The notes beneath the pieces were generated by a model. The model did not search any database. It was not told the DNA's origin and saw only the letters and a program-made list of their open reading frames with translations. 64,000 nucleotides of DNA from Hermatobates lingyangjiaoensis (taxonomy: Eukaryota > Arthropoda > Insecta > Hemiptera > Hermatobatidae), in contig JAPFBL010000002.1 of assembly GCA_026182355.1 (NCBI GenBank), positions 2,666,001 through 2,730,000 of the forward strand, given 5' to 3'. Shown here in pieces: positions 35,801-44,930 of the stretch (within the stretch, counting starts at the first letter, position 1; each line of letters opens with the position of its first letter). Made by a program: the position numbers and the translations under genes.

Positions 35801-36003
35801 GTATGTATATATATATATATATATATATATGTAATTTCAATATTTTAAAATTGTATACTGTTTTTATCATAAAGGCATTAATAAACTCTTGTATTAATTT
35901 ATTATTTATAACTTTCTCTCTTATAAAATCTCTCAAAGTATATAAATAACTTGGTTTGGATTGCCACTCTGATTACTCTGCAGTTCTTCTTCTCTTCTAC
36001 TTT

Positions 36004-36048
36004 TCTCCTGAAGTTGTAATGATGTTCGAAATATCAATGTGCTGCGTT
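36004..36048 (+). ncRNA. Hammerhead relic, AUAU family
   Basis: CUCCUGAAGUUG..., GUUCGAAAUAUC, AAUGUG. CUGAAG is followed by U instead of A9, so the core is damaged. The rest of the family layout is clear. Confidence 0.5.
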
Positions 36049-36104
36049 TTCTGTATATTTAAGTTTGCAGTCTTTTTTCCGATTTATTACTATTGTTTGG
36101 AACT

Positions 36105-36251
36105 CTGAGTTGGTTTTTTGACTCTGACGAAGACCGCTTGTTACGGTTGAAAGATCTTAGTCTTGCTTTCCCATTTTCTTATTGTGGTTTGATCATTGAT
36201 TGTTATTTCACGTGTTTATGTGAAATCTTTATATATATATATATATATATT
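36105..36251 (+). repeat. AGAUCU-family hammerhead repeat, full unit plus (TA)n
   Basis: Standard unit from 'gagttggttttttgactctg' through the ribozyme and tail to 'gtgtttatgtgaaatcttta', ending in (TA)n at 36230-36251. Confidence 0.85.
36120..36162 (+). ncRNA. Hammerhead ribozyme, AGAUCU family, core intact
   Basis: GACU (36120-36123), CUGACGA (36124-36130), A, helix II GACCG/CGGUU (36132-36136 and 36144-36148), GAA (36149-36151), AGAUCU (36152-36157), U17 at 36158, AGUC (36159-36162). Predicted cleavage is after 36158. This is the clearest single-orientation example of the family. Confidence 0.85.
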
Positions 36252-36369
36252 TGTAAAAGTTGGAAGTACCACCCTACCTTAATCCCCCATAATGCTCCGT
36301 GATACAGGGCGATGCCCTGTAAACATTCCATTAATAATCCATCTCTATATATATAACTAGCTTTCCTAC

Positions 36370-36432
36370 TATTACTCTCATTATTGTCCTGATGATGAAT
36401 GTGGTACATTCGAAACATGTCGACTAGTAATA
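36370..36432 (+). ncRNA. Hammerhead ribozyme, ACAUGU family, best-formed in the window
   Basis: Outer helix I UAUUACU/AGUAAUA (36370-36376 and 36426-36432), an internal loop, inner helix I GUC/GAC (36386-36388 and 36422-36424), CUGAUGA (36389-36395), one spacer base, helix II GAAUGU/ACAUUC with loop GGU (36397-36402 and 36406-36411), GAA (36412-36414), helix III palindrome ACAUGU (36415-36420), C17 at 36421. Every invariant base is present. The internal loop in helix I lies where natural type I hammerheads make their loop-loop contacts. Cleavage is predicted after 36421. Confidence 0.9.
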
Positions 36433-36543
36433 TCGGTGATATACTTTATAGTTTAATGAAGAGACGAGGAAGGAATTCCGGACACTGGAGAAATTGTGTA
36501 AGAAGCAGATACAAGCCAAATATGGGGCGTTATTTAACAATTT

Positions 36544-36700
36544 ATATATATATATATTGAGATTTATTCAGGGTTTTTGGTCTAATATTCAAAAAACTTC
36601 GTTGCCAACGTTTCGATATATATTTATATCAAGTATATCAGTATACAAGTTTTTTGAATATTAGACCAAAAACCCTCAATAAGTCTCAAAAAATATATGA
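36544..36700. repeat. Inverted pair with ACGU-family hammerhead relic
   Basis: A (TA)n run, then arms of about 42 bp ('tttttggtctaatattcaaa' in the left arm, its complement at about 36647-36680) around a minus-strand sequence GAAACGUUGGC. The CUGANGA and helix II part has turned into UGAUAUAAAUAUAUAUC, so the ribozyme is degenerate. Confidence 0.6.
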
Positions 36701-36833
36701 ACAGTTGGTCAAGAAAAGGACATCATGATGAATATATATATATATATATATATAAAAATTAATAATCAACAATAACTCTTGATATAATATGTGAATATAA
36801 TACGGCAATAAACAAATATACATTAATTAAAAT

Positions 36834-36869
36834 GCTCTAAGGCCTTTTGTTACAACATCATCAGAGAGC
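36834..36869 (-). ncRNA. Hammerhead, AGGCCU family, G12 lost
   Basis: Minus strand: GCUCU, CUGAUGA, UGUUGUAAC, AAA (G12 changed to A at 36848), AGGCCU, U17, AGAGC. Helix I is five perfect pairs. Only the CpG-type G12 change breaks the core. Confidence 0.7.
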
Positions 36870-36978
36870 TAAATAAAACAAACAAAAAATATACTAACAA
36901 GTTAACCTGGTTGATTAAAGTTAACCTGGTCAATCAACCAGGTTAACTTGTTATTATATTTTTTGTTTGTTTCATTTA

Positions 36979-37014
36979 GCTCTCTGATGATGTTGTAACG
37001 AAAGGCCTTAGTGC
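36979..37014 (+). ncRNA. Hammerhead ribozyme, AGGCCU family, core intact
   Basis: GCUCU (36979-36983), CUGAUGA (36984-36990), helix II UGUUGUAAC with a short stem, GAA (37000-37002), AGGCCU (37003-37008), U17 at 37009, AGUGC (37010-37014). Helix I has one U-U mismatch. The partner arm has perfect helix I but a dead core, so the two arms have decayed differently. Confidence 0.75.
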
Positions 37015-37291
37015 ATTTTAATTAATGTATATTTGTTTATTGTAGTATTTAATTCATATGTGTATATATATATATATATATATGTATTTATGAATTTCTC
37101 ACCTGTTTACACTTTTATGTTTCTTGGAAAGATTTTCCAGTTTTCTTATTGATTTCTTTGTGGTATGGAATAGCATATGTAACAACTGTCCATAATTCAT
37201 TATATTCCACATAATTCATATTTTTACACAAATATCTTTTCTTATCTTATAATTACTATTTATTTCCAATTGAACTTAACTACATAAAACA

Positions 37292-37367
<76 letters not shown>

Positions 37368-37372
37368 TATAT
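37292..37372. repeat. (CA)n-(TA)n compound microsatellite
   Basis: CA repeats run directly into a TA run of about 55 bp. Confidence 0.95.
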
Positions 37373-37436
37373 AGGTGTCTATTCTATCCTATATTACCAG
37401 CTATGAATAACCAGGTATGAATAAGGTATAATGATG

Positions 37437-37480
37437 ACGCCTGTCGAAATGTAGTAGTGAGTCTTCAATGGCTATGTTTA
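37437..37480 (+). ncRNA. Hammerhead relic, AUAU family
   Basis: AUGAUGACGCCUGUCGAAAUGUAGUAGUGAGUC. C3-U4 and helix III are altered. Recognisable only by comparison with its relatives. Confidence 0.4.
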
Positions 37481-37575
37481 TTTTTTTCGCTTTTCGTTAT
37501 TGAGTCTATGGTTCAGGTGGACCTTTTAATTATCTCTATCATATATGTATATATATATACAATCAAAAACCCTTT

Positions 37576-37618
37576 GACTCTGAAGAAGACCAATTGTAAC
37601 GGTTGAAAGTTCTTAGTC
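37576..37618 (+). ncRNA. Hammerhead ribozyme, AGAUCU family variant
   Basis: GACU, CUGAAGA (N7 is A), helix II GACC/GGUU, GAA, AGUUCU, U17, AGUC. The core is complete and the helix III outer pairs A-U and G-C are kept. Confidence 0.75.
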
Positions 37619-37649
37619 TTGTTTTCCCTTATCATATTTTGGTTTGATC

Positions 37650-37698
<49 letters not shown>

Positions 37699-37726
37699 CT
37701 AAACCACAATAAGAAATGAGAAAAAA

Positions 37727-37768
37727 GACTATAACTTTCAGCCGTCACAAACGGTGTTCGTCAGAGTC
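37727..37768 (-). ncRNA. Hammerhead relic, AGAUCU family
   Basis: Minus strand CUGACGA, helix II CACCG/CGGCU-like, GAA, AGUUAU, AGUC. Helix III has lost a base, so cleavage is unlikely. Confidence 0.55.
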
Positions 37769-37955
37769 ACATCACAACTGATTTGACTAACATTTTAACC
37801 TAACGTAACAAATAATAGCATTATTTTAGTTCATAGTGTCAAAAAAAATAAATAAGATTTCGACAACTATATTTCACTAAATCCACTGAGGATTACTACC
37901 CATTAATAATGATGGCAGTAAATTTTAAAATGTTTATTTCATCATTAAATTGCAG

Positions 37956-37987
37956 TCAACGTGGGTGATGGATTTATGCAAATGCTG
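37956..37987 (+). CDS. Candidate 32-nt exon of unidentified plus-strand gene
   Basis: The acceptor-like 'cattaaattgcag' precedes it and the donor-like 'gtatgtaaat' follows. Read in the frame that joins the next candidate exon, it gives NVGDGFMQML. The intron to the next exon would be 98 bp. An exon this short rests mainly on its splice borders and phase fit. Confidence 0.45.
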
Positions 37988-38085
37988 GTATGTAAATATG
38001 TTTTGATTTAGCTTTATAGTTTAGAAATATTTCACCTATTTTATTTACATATCAAAAATAGTAATAATTTATTTGTATTTATCAG

Positions 38086-38218
38086 TTGATAAGTTTAGAT
38101 AATGTTGGGCTGTGTGATGAGGTCCAGACTATATATAATACGTCGTATGCGTCTCGGACAGACTTGGCAACTGGTCAACGCATTCGTTTTCTGGAAGGCG
38201 ACTCACATGGAAGTGCCA
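38086..38218 (+). CDS. Candidate 133-nt exon of unidentified plus-strand gene
   Basis: Bounded by 'tatttatcag' and 'gtaagt', both good splice matches. The whole exon is open in one frame and reads LISLDNVGLCDEVQTIYNTS, then YASRTDLATGQRIRFLEGDS, then HGSA. Composition is clearly protein-like and GC-richer than the flanking DNA. It joins the preceding 32-nt exon in phase, and ends one base into a codon. I do not recognise the family: no signal peptide, membrane segment or catalytic motif is visible in these 44 residues. Neighbouring repeats would lie in its introns. Confidence 0.6.
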
Positions 38219-38806
38219 GTAAGTTTCCTAGCGCTCAATTAATTGACCTTATTTATTTTGAGAAAAAGAATAATTATTTAATTTGAAGTATGATATCAAT
38301 AATATCAGATACTTGTATGTTTTAAATGAGGGCATGAGACTGATTCAATAACCATCAATCTTAGATGCAAAGCTAGGGCTTTTCTTTTATAGGACTGTAA
38401 CTCTGATTAAATATTTAAAATAATCTATGTTGACGCAGGAATATCCACTTTGTATTCTGTTATAACTCTTCCATTTATGGCGCTATGAGATAAGTTCCAC
38501 TATGAACTAGTTGTATGCCTTTAATATGATTCTTATCTAGCAGACATGATTAATGTTCTTGTGTTAAATATGTTCTTTCCAAAGTGTAGAAATCGTAAAG
38601 TAAGTATATTGTTATCCATAAAAAAAAACAAGTTTAAATTGGAATAGTCCCATCAAAGCAGCTACTTCTCAAATATCCAGTATAAAAATCAACATTCACT
38701 ATTTCAACTGCTTTTGATAAAGCACTACTTATGCTATCTTAAAACAAGCATAATGTGTTACTACATTAATACACGAACAATTAACATCGTATATACATAT
38801 ATATAA

Positions 38807-38865
38807 ATCAATGATCAAACCACAATATGAAATGGGAAAACAAGACTAAGATCTTTCAACCTTGT
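38807..38865 (-). repeat. AGAUCU-family repeat, truncated inside helix II
   Basis: The tail and GAA-AGAUCU-U part are present ('gactaagatctttcaacc'). The copy stops abruptly before helix II is complete and runs into unrelated DNA. A short TA-rich run lies on its left. Confidence 0.75.
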
Positions 38866-40290
38866 TTTGAATCAAACAATTCAAATTGCAGGATTCTCGT
38901 TTTATGAGTCTCAGTCTAGGAAATGATCTCTATAAGAATTATGCATACAAAATTAAAAAGAAAAGGTATTTGCATAAGAGAAAATGATGAAATTGTAAAT
39001 AAAAGTTGTCTAAAAAAGGAATTGTTTGACCATGAATAGAAGAGAAATTGTCTGAAAAATATTTGATGTAAAAGCGGTTATGAAGTAATTTTTGAAAGGT
39101 ACATATTTTGAAAAAAAAAGGTCAATATTGTTGCACATTTAAGGAAAGATCATTATTGTAAATGGGAAACAATGAAGAAATCTTTGGAAAAAAAATAACT
39201 ATAATGATTTTTTAGAAACAAATTCAAAATGGTCAACTAACAAATCAAAAGGAGATGGAACAAAAAACTGGCATGTAGAATGATAGACTAAAAGAGTAAA
39301 GTTAAGAATGACAAATATTTTGTTACCCGTGTTTTTGCTCTTTTTTAAAAGTATATACTATTCTTTAGTGATATTTAATCCTATCGTGCCTTCTTTAACT
39401 TTTAGAAGGCCTTATATTGTTTTGTTTGATAAATAGACGCCATTTAAATAATTATTCAATTTATAAAGAGTATTTAAATGAGGAAATTGAATTAAAAATA
39501 TTTTCCAAATATTTTTAAATATTCCTGGGCGTCATCATTTTGGTGAGTAATCGGTGCTAACGAAGAGGCCAACTGATAACGAGAGGTCTACTCCATTATT
39601 AGGTTGTAATTTAAAATCCATGTTTTAAAATTGCTTGAAAAATCTGAATATTTGAAAATGTTCTCTCAGCACTTAAGGGAGTCCTCCTCTTTTTAAGGTT
39701 TTCAAGAATCTATATTGTCCCTCCTAATATAACCTATGATATTTCTTTTAAACACAAACTTAAAATTATCAATGTTACAATTATTGAAAAATCGATCTTT
39801 AATTGCCATAGCCCAGTTAAATAATTTTAATGAATACTTACTTTTAAAGGTTAATGCCACATTATTTTTTATGAATATCAATAATAGTAATATTGAGCAA
39901 GAGTAGCAACTGCGGATAATCCTTTTCAATGAATTTTGATAAACGGATATCTTAAAAATGTAATTATTATAATAATCTATTTGCAAACTAAAAAATATTT
40001 ATTTCACTATATTATAGCTATAAAATTTTCTCTCAAACAAACAATCATTTTATTGAATTTTATATTTGAAGGGTATGCTTTCTTCTTCTTTTCATAAGTT
40101 AATGGAAAACATAAAAAAAGAAAACAGAAAGCATATGTCTTCATTGTAAATTGTATTATATGAAAGTTGCCAGTCATTGACTTAAAACGCAAATCTCTAT
40201 TTTAGAAATAAAGGAGAATACTTGGCATGTTCTGTTATAATATCCTCAACACAATTCAGTAATAAATACAAATAAAATGTTATATTTCAG
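38866..40290. other. AT-rich DNA, probably intron
   Basis: No recognised gene or element. The frames at 39702-39986 and 40007-40192 (minus, 94 and 61 codons) have no known motif. Confidence 0.4.
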
Positions 40291-40330
40291 AGGCCATTAC
40301 TGATTACATCAAACGCGAAAATTATATTTG
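40291..40330 (+). CDS. Candidate 40-nt exon, phase-compatible with 38,086 exon
   Basis: Acceptor 'ttatatttcag' precedes it; a weaker donor, 'gtactg', follows. If joined to the one-base phase left at 38218, it reads KAITDYIKRENYI plus two bases, with no stop. The phase fit and strong acceptor are the evidence; the weak donor is the doubt. Confidence 0.4.
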
Positions 40331-40562
40331 GTACTGTCTTTGTTACAATTTCTTTTAATTTTTTTTCTATTTATTCAAATTTGATAATTCTATTATGAAA
40401 ATAGTACTGTTCTTTTGGAGTGAACTAATATTTTCTCCTTATTAGTCTCTTCAGAGTATACTAGGAAGAACTTTCCACAAATCATAGATTTTATTTCTTA
40501 AATACATAGATAGCATAGTTAAGATAATACTTTTTTCTCACATTTAGTTTCTCTCTTTCTTT

Positions 40563-41455
40563 TTACTTTACTATAAGTAAAGGATAGTGATCGTGAAAAA
40601 ATTCGATCTCGAGATTTTGACGGAATTACATGTTTTGAGGTCCCAGAAGTCGTTTTATAAAGTTTTTACGATGATGTCTGTGTATGTGTGGGTGGGTGGG
40701 TGGGTGAGTGTGTTAGCATTGTTTGTTACCACGCTACGGTCCAGAATCTTTGATGGATCAAGTTGATATTTTACACAAAAATGGACCCCATAAAGACGAA
40801 GATCCCTATTGTTTGGGAAAAATTATGCATGATGGAAAAGTCACTTTTTTTGCCAAAAACCGTTTTTTTTAAAACATTTATTTCTTCTAAACTGATAACC
40901 CTAGAGTTTTGAAATTTTGACATTATCTTTAAGGTTACAAATGGACCAAAGGAAAAATATATTCAGAATTTTAAAACAACAGGAAATATTTTTTTTCAAT
41001 AAAATGTAAAAATTTTGACTTATAATTCAATCTCAAACCTTGTGAGAGCAATACAAGCCGTACTGTTTGACGGATCAAAATGAAACTATGCCTATAAATA
41101 GAACATTATGTGGAGAATGGGTTGAGATATTTTTTTTTCAAATATCATCAAATTTCAAACCTTGTGAAAGCGATACAAGCCATACTATTTGACTGATCAC
41201 ATCAAATAGCATCACATCAAAATAACCAAACCGCTCATTAAAAAATAATGAAAATTTGACCAAAAATGGAAGGAAAAATGAGCAATTCATAAAAAAAAAA
41301 TTCATGAAGTTTCAATTACGGGAAAGAGCAATAACGCTATAAAAACTGTTTGTTTATCCTAGACTAAGAGATCACCTGCTATACTTGTCGAATTTTTTAT
41401 ATTTTTTTACATTGTTTACATTGACTTAGAATTTTTTTTAGCGAATCCACTGAGG
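40563..41455 (+). repeat. Rep1 interspersed repeat, fullest plus-strand copy
   Basis: It starts with the hairpin ACTTTACTATAAGTAAAG, then 'agtgatcgtgaaaaaattcg', a GT-rich segment, 'gatcaagttgatattttaca', 'ttatgcatgatggaaaagtc', two repeats of 'ttcaaaccttgtga...agcgatacaagcc' type (about 41030 and 41155), and an end near 'cacctgctatacttgtcg' (41372-41389). The same order is found reversed at 52.26-53.1 kb. No reading frame is conserved. Ends and target duplication could not be fixed by eye; it may be a non-autonomous DNA or rolling-circle transposon. Confidence 0.75.
40690..40704 (+). other. G-quadruplex motif inside Rep1
   Basis: GGGTGGGTGGGTGGG, four G3 runs with one-base loops, the most stable class of intramolecular G-quadruplex. 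Other Rep1 copies have shorter versions (for example 'gtgtgggtgggtgatt' at 63.68 kb). Confidence 0.9.
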
Positions 41456-41642
41456 TAAAATGGATATTTATAAAGGAACAATTTAAATTGTTTATTGACT
41501 TACATGAGATGTAAGAGGAATAATATTGTGCAGGAAAATGATAACACTCACTTATTATTCGTATATATGTTATTTGAGAAAGGGGAAGGAAAATGATCTT
41601 ATTTACTAACTAATCTTATGTAATTTATGTAACTAAGAACCC

Positions 41643-41956
41643 AAAAGTTACATATGACGAAAGCAATGGATGACGAACGTTACATATGACTAAAGTTACG
41701 TTTGACGAACCTTACACATGACTAAAGTTACGTATGATGAAGGTTACATATGATGAAAGTTACATCTGCCGAAAGTTACATATGACGAAAGTTACATATG
41801 TCGAAAGTTACGTTTGAAGAAGGTTATATCTGCCGAAAGTTACGTATGCCGAAAGTTACATCTGCCGAAAGTTACGTATGACGAAAGTTACGTAGGATGC
41901 AGGTTACATATTATGAAAGTTACATCTGCCGAAAGTTACGTATGACGAAAGTTACA
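41643..41956 (+). repeat. 16-bp minisatellite, about 20 units
   Basis: Tandem units of the type GAAAGTTACATATGAC, with variants TACGTATGCC, TACATCTGCC, TACGTTTGAC and GAAGGTTACATATGAT. The array is about 310 bp, lies just after a Rep1 copy and ends in an AT-rich palindrome (about 41957-41995). Unit variants alternate in patches, as expected from local duplication. Confidence 0.92.
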
Positions 41957-42340
41957 TATCTAATATGTAACTAATATTACATATTAGTAATATGTAATAA
42001 AATTACTTATTACTAAAGTAAATTACTAGACACATATTCATGACAAGTTTCCTATGACGAAACAAGTATCATTCGTATCAAGTCACTATGCAGTGGAGTC
42101 ATTCCCGCAATCACTTCACCTTCTATTTTTTTTATATCTATTTATCCTGTCTCTACCTTTTATTTACCATTACAGTTGTATTATTGTGTATTCTAATTAT
42201 TTAATTGATTTTTTCTGTATTGTTATTTATGATTAATTCATTTTGCTTTTTATTTCTTATCACAATTTTTTTATTTAATTTATAAATTTTTTATATATAT
42301 TAGGATATTTTATTTTACACTTATCTCCTTTCTCGATATA

Positions 42341-42380
42341 TTAATATATATATATATATTATATATATATATATATATAT
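42341..42380. repeat. (TA)n microsatellite
   Basis: TA run bordering the inverted hammerhead pair that follows; a matching run lies on the far side at 42599-42630. Confidence 0.95.
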
Positions 42381-42413
42381 ATCAATGATCAAACCACAAT
42401 AAGAAATGGAAAC

Positions 42414-42458
42414 AAGACTAAGATCTTTCAACCGTAACAAGCGGTCTTCGTCAGAGTC
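42414..42458 (-). ncRNA. Hammerhead ribozyme, AGAUCU family (minus copy of pair)
   Basis: Complete core on the minus strand: CUGACGA, GACCG/CGGUU, GAA, AGAUCU, U17; helix I GACU/AGUC. Confidence 0.82.
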
Positions 42459-42489
42459 AAAAACCCAACTGTCGTTCAGTTGGGTTTTT

Positions 42490-42532
42490 GACTCTGACGA
42501 AGACCGCTTGTTACGGTTGAAAGATCTTAGTC
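42490..42532 (+). ncRNA. Hammerhead ribozyme, AGAUCU family (plus copy of pair)
   Basis: Complete core on the plus strand. Predicted cleavage after U17 at 42528. Confidence 0.82.
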
Positions 42533-42595
42533 TTGTTTTCCCATTTCTTATTGTGGTTTGATCATTGATTGTTGTTTCACGTGTTTATGTGTAAT

Positions 42596-42631
<36 letters not shown>

Positions 42632-42647
42632 GCGGATATTTCGCACT

Positions 42648-42690
42648 TCTTTCCGATGACGACGGATGTCAAAATATTGAAGTGAGTTCT
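42648..42690 (+). ncRNA. Hammerhead relic, AUAU family, G12 lost
   Basis: CCGAUGA, helix II GAC/GUC, AAA (G12 changed to A at 42671), AUAU, UGAAGUGAG. U4 is also C. Two core faults; predicted dead. Confidence 0.6.
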
Positions 42691-42759
42691 GTAGTATCTT
42701 TATGTGTTGTTTCCTATGCGTTAAAAGTTTATATATATATATATATAAACTTTTTTTAT

Positions 42760-44555
42760 ATGTAAGGTTTATAGACCCCTGTTTCGCTACTATGGTATTC
42801 TCCCCCTTGGTCATCTCATTGACCCGATCGTCCATACTATTGATAACATACAGAACCTGCAGAGTTAAAAGTTAATTGTTTTCGTTAAGTTCATGATTTT
42901 AGGCCAAAAATAAAAGAAAGAGAAATAAAGGTTACGAACTTAAAAACTATCACTTAATAGGTATCATCAGCGTTTCTCCAAGACATCAAAAGCTAACCTC
43001 ATAGTTGTGTTGATTCTGTAACAATGATCTACCTTCAAAGCATCCTTTAAAAACTAAAACATCAGATTAAAATAGAAAAAAAAGCTGTAATGAAAAAAAT
43101 AGAAGAAAAAATGGGAAATGTTTTAAGAAGCCATAAAATTCCCAGTATAATAATTCCGTAAAAAACAAAAAATGTAAAAGATAATTCAAAATTGAAATCT
43201 TTCGTTTAAAGATTAATAAATGTAATTATCGTACATCTTTAATTATAAATCATCTTAAAACAACATTTTCTTCACTGTTTATGATGTTTTTCAGAGAAAA
43301 AAAGGGTATTTTCCTGTTTTAAATTTAAAAATTTTACTTCAATATTCAATGTAGAAGGATGTCAAGTAAACGATGTAAGAAATCCACTGGCTATTTGAAC
43401 AAAAGCCATGTTCTCTTGTAGGAGAATATTTCGTATCAAGAAATGTTCAGTTTGGTTTTTGAAAAATGTTACTACTGCTGTAGTTATACTAATGAAATTA
43501 TTTGTTTGCAGCTGTGTGATGTACAAAAATAAGGTTATATATTGATATATCCTTCAATCACTATCTGTACTACCTCAGGAATGAAAGACTAATAATCATA
43601 TCCCATTTAGATGTTTACATTATGCTTAAATGAGACGTTATATATTATATACTCAAGAAATTTGATATTAAGTTTATCAAAACAACAAGAGATCTTAAAC
43701 AAGTTGAGTGTAGGCCATTCCAGATTTTCTCTTATATGTACTCATCCTTTTTCGTTCGTATGTACTCAAAAATTAAAACTTGCAGTCCAAATGGGCATGC
43801 AAATGGCATAAAAATGTTATATAATAAAAAAAATTAAAATTTTCTTTTTTTAAAAAAACCATTACCGTAATTGATATAAAGAACCACAGTTGGACATCAA
43901 AAGATGATCAGATTTCTTCTAATTAATTGATAATCAAAACTTGGATTATAGTAATCTTTTGCTAAGGAGGGAGGCGCATCTCTAAAGTTAGAAGTATAGG
44001 ATTAAGGGCAAGTAAAGGTGAAAGCTCCTTGACAACTGTGCCCAACCTATGACTACCAGGAGTACCGGAAGTGTCAATACAATCCCTCCTAGGATCAGAA
44101 CTATGATGTACATCAGCAGTATAGTACAACTATTAATAGAATTGGGTGAGATACCACGGTCAGAAAATGTCTTTTTTAATTAATCAATTTGGAAACTATA
44201 ATCATTGGAATTGTTAAACATTTGATGGAGTCAGGTGGACTGAGATTTGAAAAGGCCTGTTTTAAATCGGAAGGCTGACAAGGAACTATAGGGGGTGAAA
44301 ATCGTTGATAACCTCACTTGTCTTCGACACACCAGTATCAAACTTCTCCATTTCCGATCATCTCCTGGTATGAAACCCTTTTTGGAAGTGTCCATTGCAT
44401 TAGGTGTTTGCTTTATAGTGCTTCATTGATAATTTCTAAAAGTCCAGTGTATAGATATTTGTAGTTTAATTTATGCATATTCACTCTAAAACTATTGATA
44501 CAAACTGGGTATAACTTGGTTACTGCCTTTGCGTCTATGTGCTTGGTCTCCCTTT
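42760..44555. other. AT-rich DNA without recognisable genes
   Basis: A moderately GC-richer patch at about 43970-44110 has no motif I recognise. No coding block was supported. Confidence 0.4.
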
Positions 44556-44561
44556 TTTTTT

Positions 44562-44605
44562 CCTCCTGAAAACGGATTGCCCGAAAATTTGAATTTGTAA
44601 ATGTG
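44562..44605 (+). ncRNA. Hammerhead relic, AAUU family, G8 lost
   Basis: CUC, CUGAAAA (44566-44572, G8 is A), GG/CC helix II, GAA, AAUU, U17, GAAUUUG. The layout matches the 17.7 kb unit. Confidence 0.6.
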
Positions 44606-44889
44606 TCTCTTTACTCTGTATGTTACTCTTCTTCGTATATATACATAACATTTCACTCTATATATATATATATATTGTTTATATTGTTAAAAAGCACGGT
44701 GGCTTCAGCATTAATAATCTTCTTAGAAAGATGTTCTATTTGCCTTATTATTTTTCTGTAATTCACTGGTAGCTCAAAAATTAATCTACCTAATTCCATA
44801 ACAAGAATAGGAAAACAATCTTGAAGAAAACTAATGAAACAAACTATATTTGACACTACACAAAGACAAACTGGGTTAAAAAAGTAAAG

Positions 44890-44930
44890 GGAAACAAGCT
44901 TTCGGCCACATTGGCCATCATCAGGTAAAC
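44890..44930 (-). ncRNA. Hammerhead ribozyme, AGCU family, core intact
   Basis: Minus strand: AC, CUGAUGA (44924-44918), U, helix II GGCC-AAUGU-GGCC (44916-44904), GAA (44903-44901), AGCU (44900-44897), U17 at 44896, GU. Helix II is a perfect GGCC/GGCC stem. Helix I next to the core is only AC/GU. Confidence 0.78.

Larger units (their letters stand above)
36808..37040. repeat. Inverted-pair hammerhead unit, AGGCCU family
   Basis: Arms of about 113 bp are reverse complements and meet at 'gttgattaaagttaacctgg' near 36915-36935. (TA)n runs lie outside both ends (36731-36754 and 37062-37082). Each arm carries a hammerhead pointing outwards. There is no coding sequence between them, unlike the 16-kb element with the same ribozyme type. 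Confidence 0.85.
37562..37775. repeat. AGAUCU-family inverted pair around (TA)n
   Basis: A plus-strand unit (37562-37650) and a minus-strand unit (about 37695-37775) sit tail to tail around a (TA)n run of about 44 bp. Unlike the other pairs, here the tails face each other and the ribozymes lie outside. Confidence 0.75.
42381..42600. repeat. AGAUCU-family inverted pair, near-perfect arms
   Basis: The minus-strand unit (42381-42470) and plus-strand unit (42476-42600) are reverse complements over about 90 bp, meeting at CCAACTG-TCGTT-CAGTTGG. Both arms carry complete ribozymes. The two arms differ only by a base or so ('gaaatggaaacaag' against 'cttgttttcccatttc'). (TA)n runs lie on both outer sides. 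Confidence 0.9.

Noticed and set aside
41643..41956. Tandem array as a CRISPR
   Set aside because: Units are contiguous 16-mers without unique spacers, and the genome is animal.
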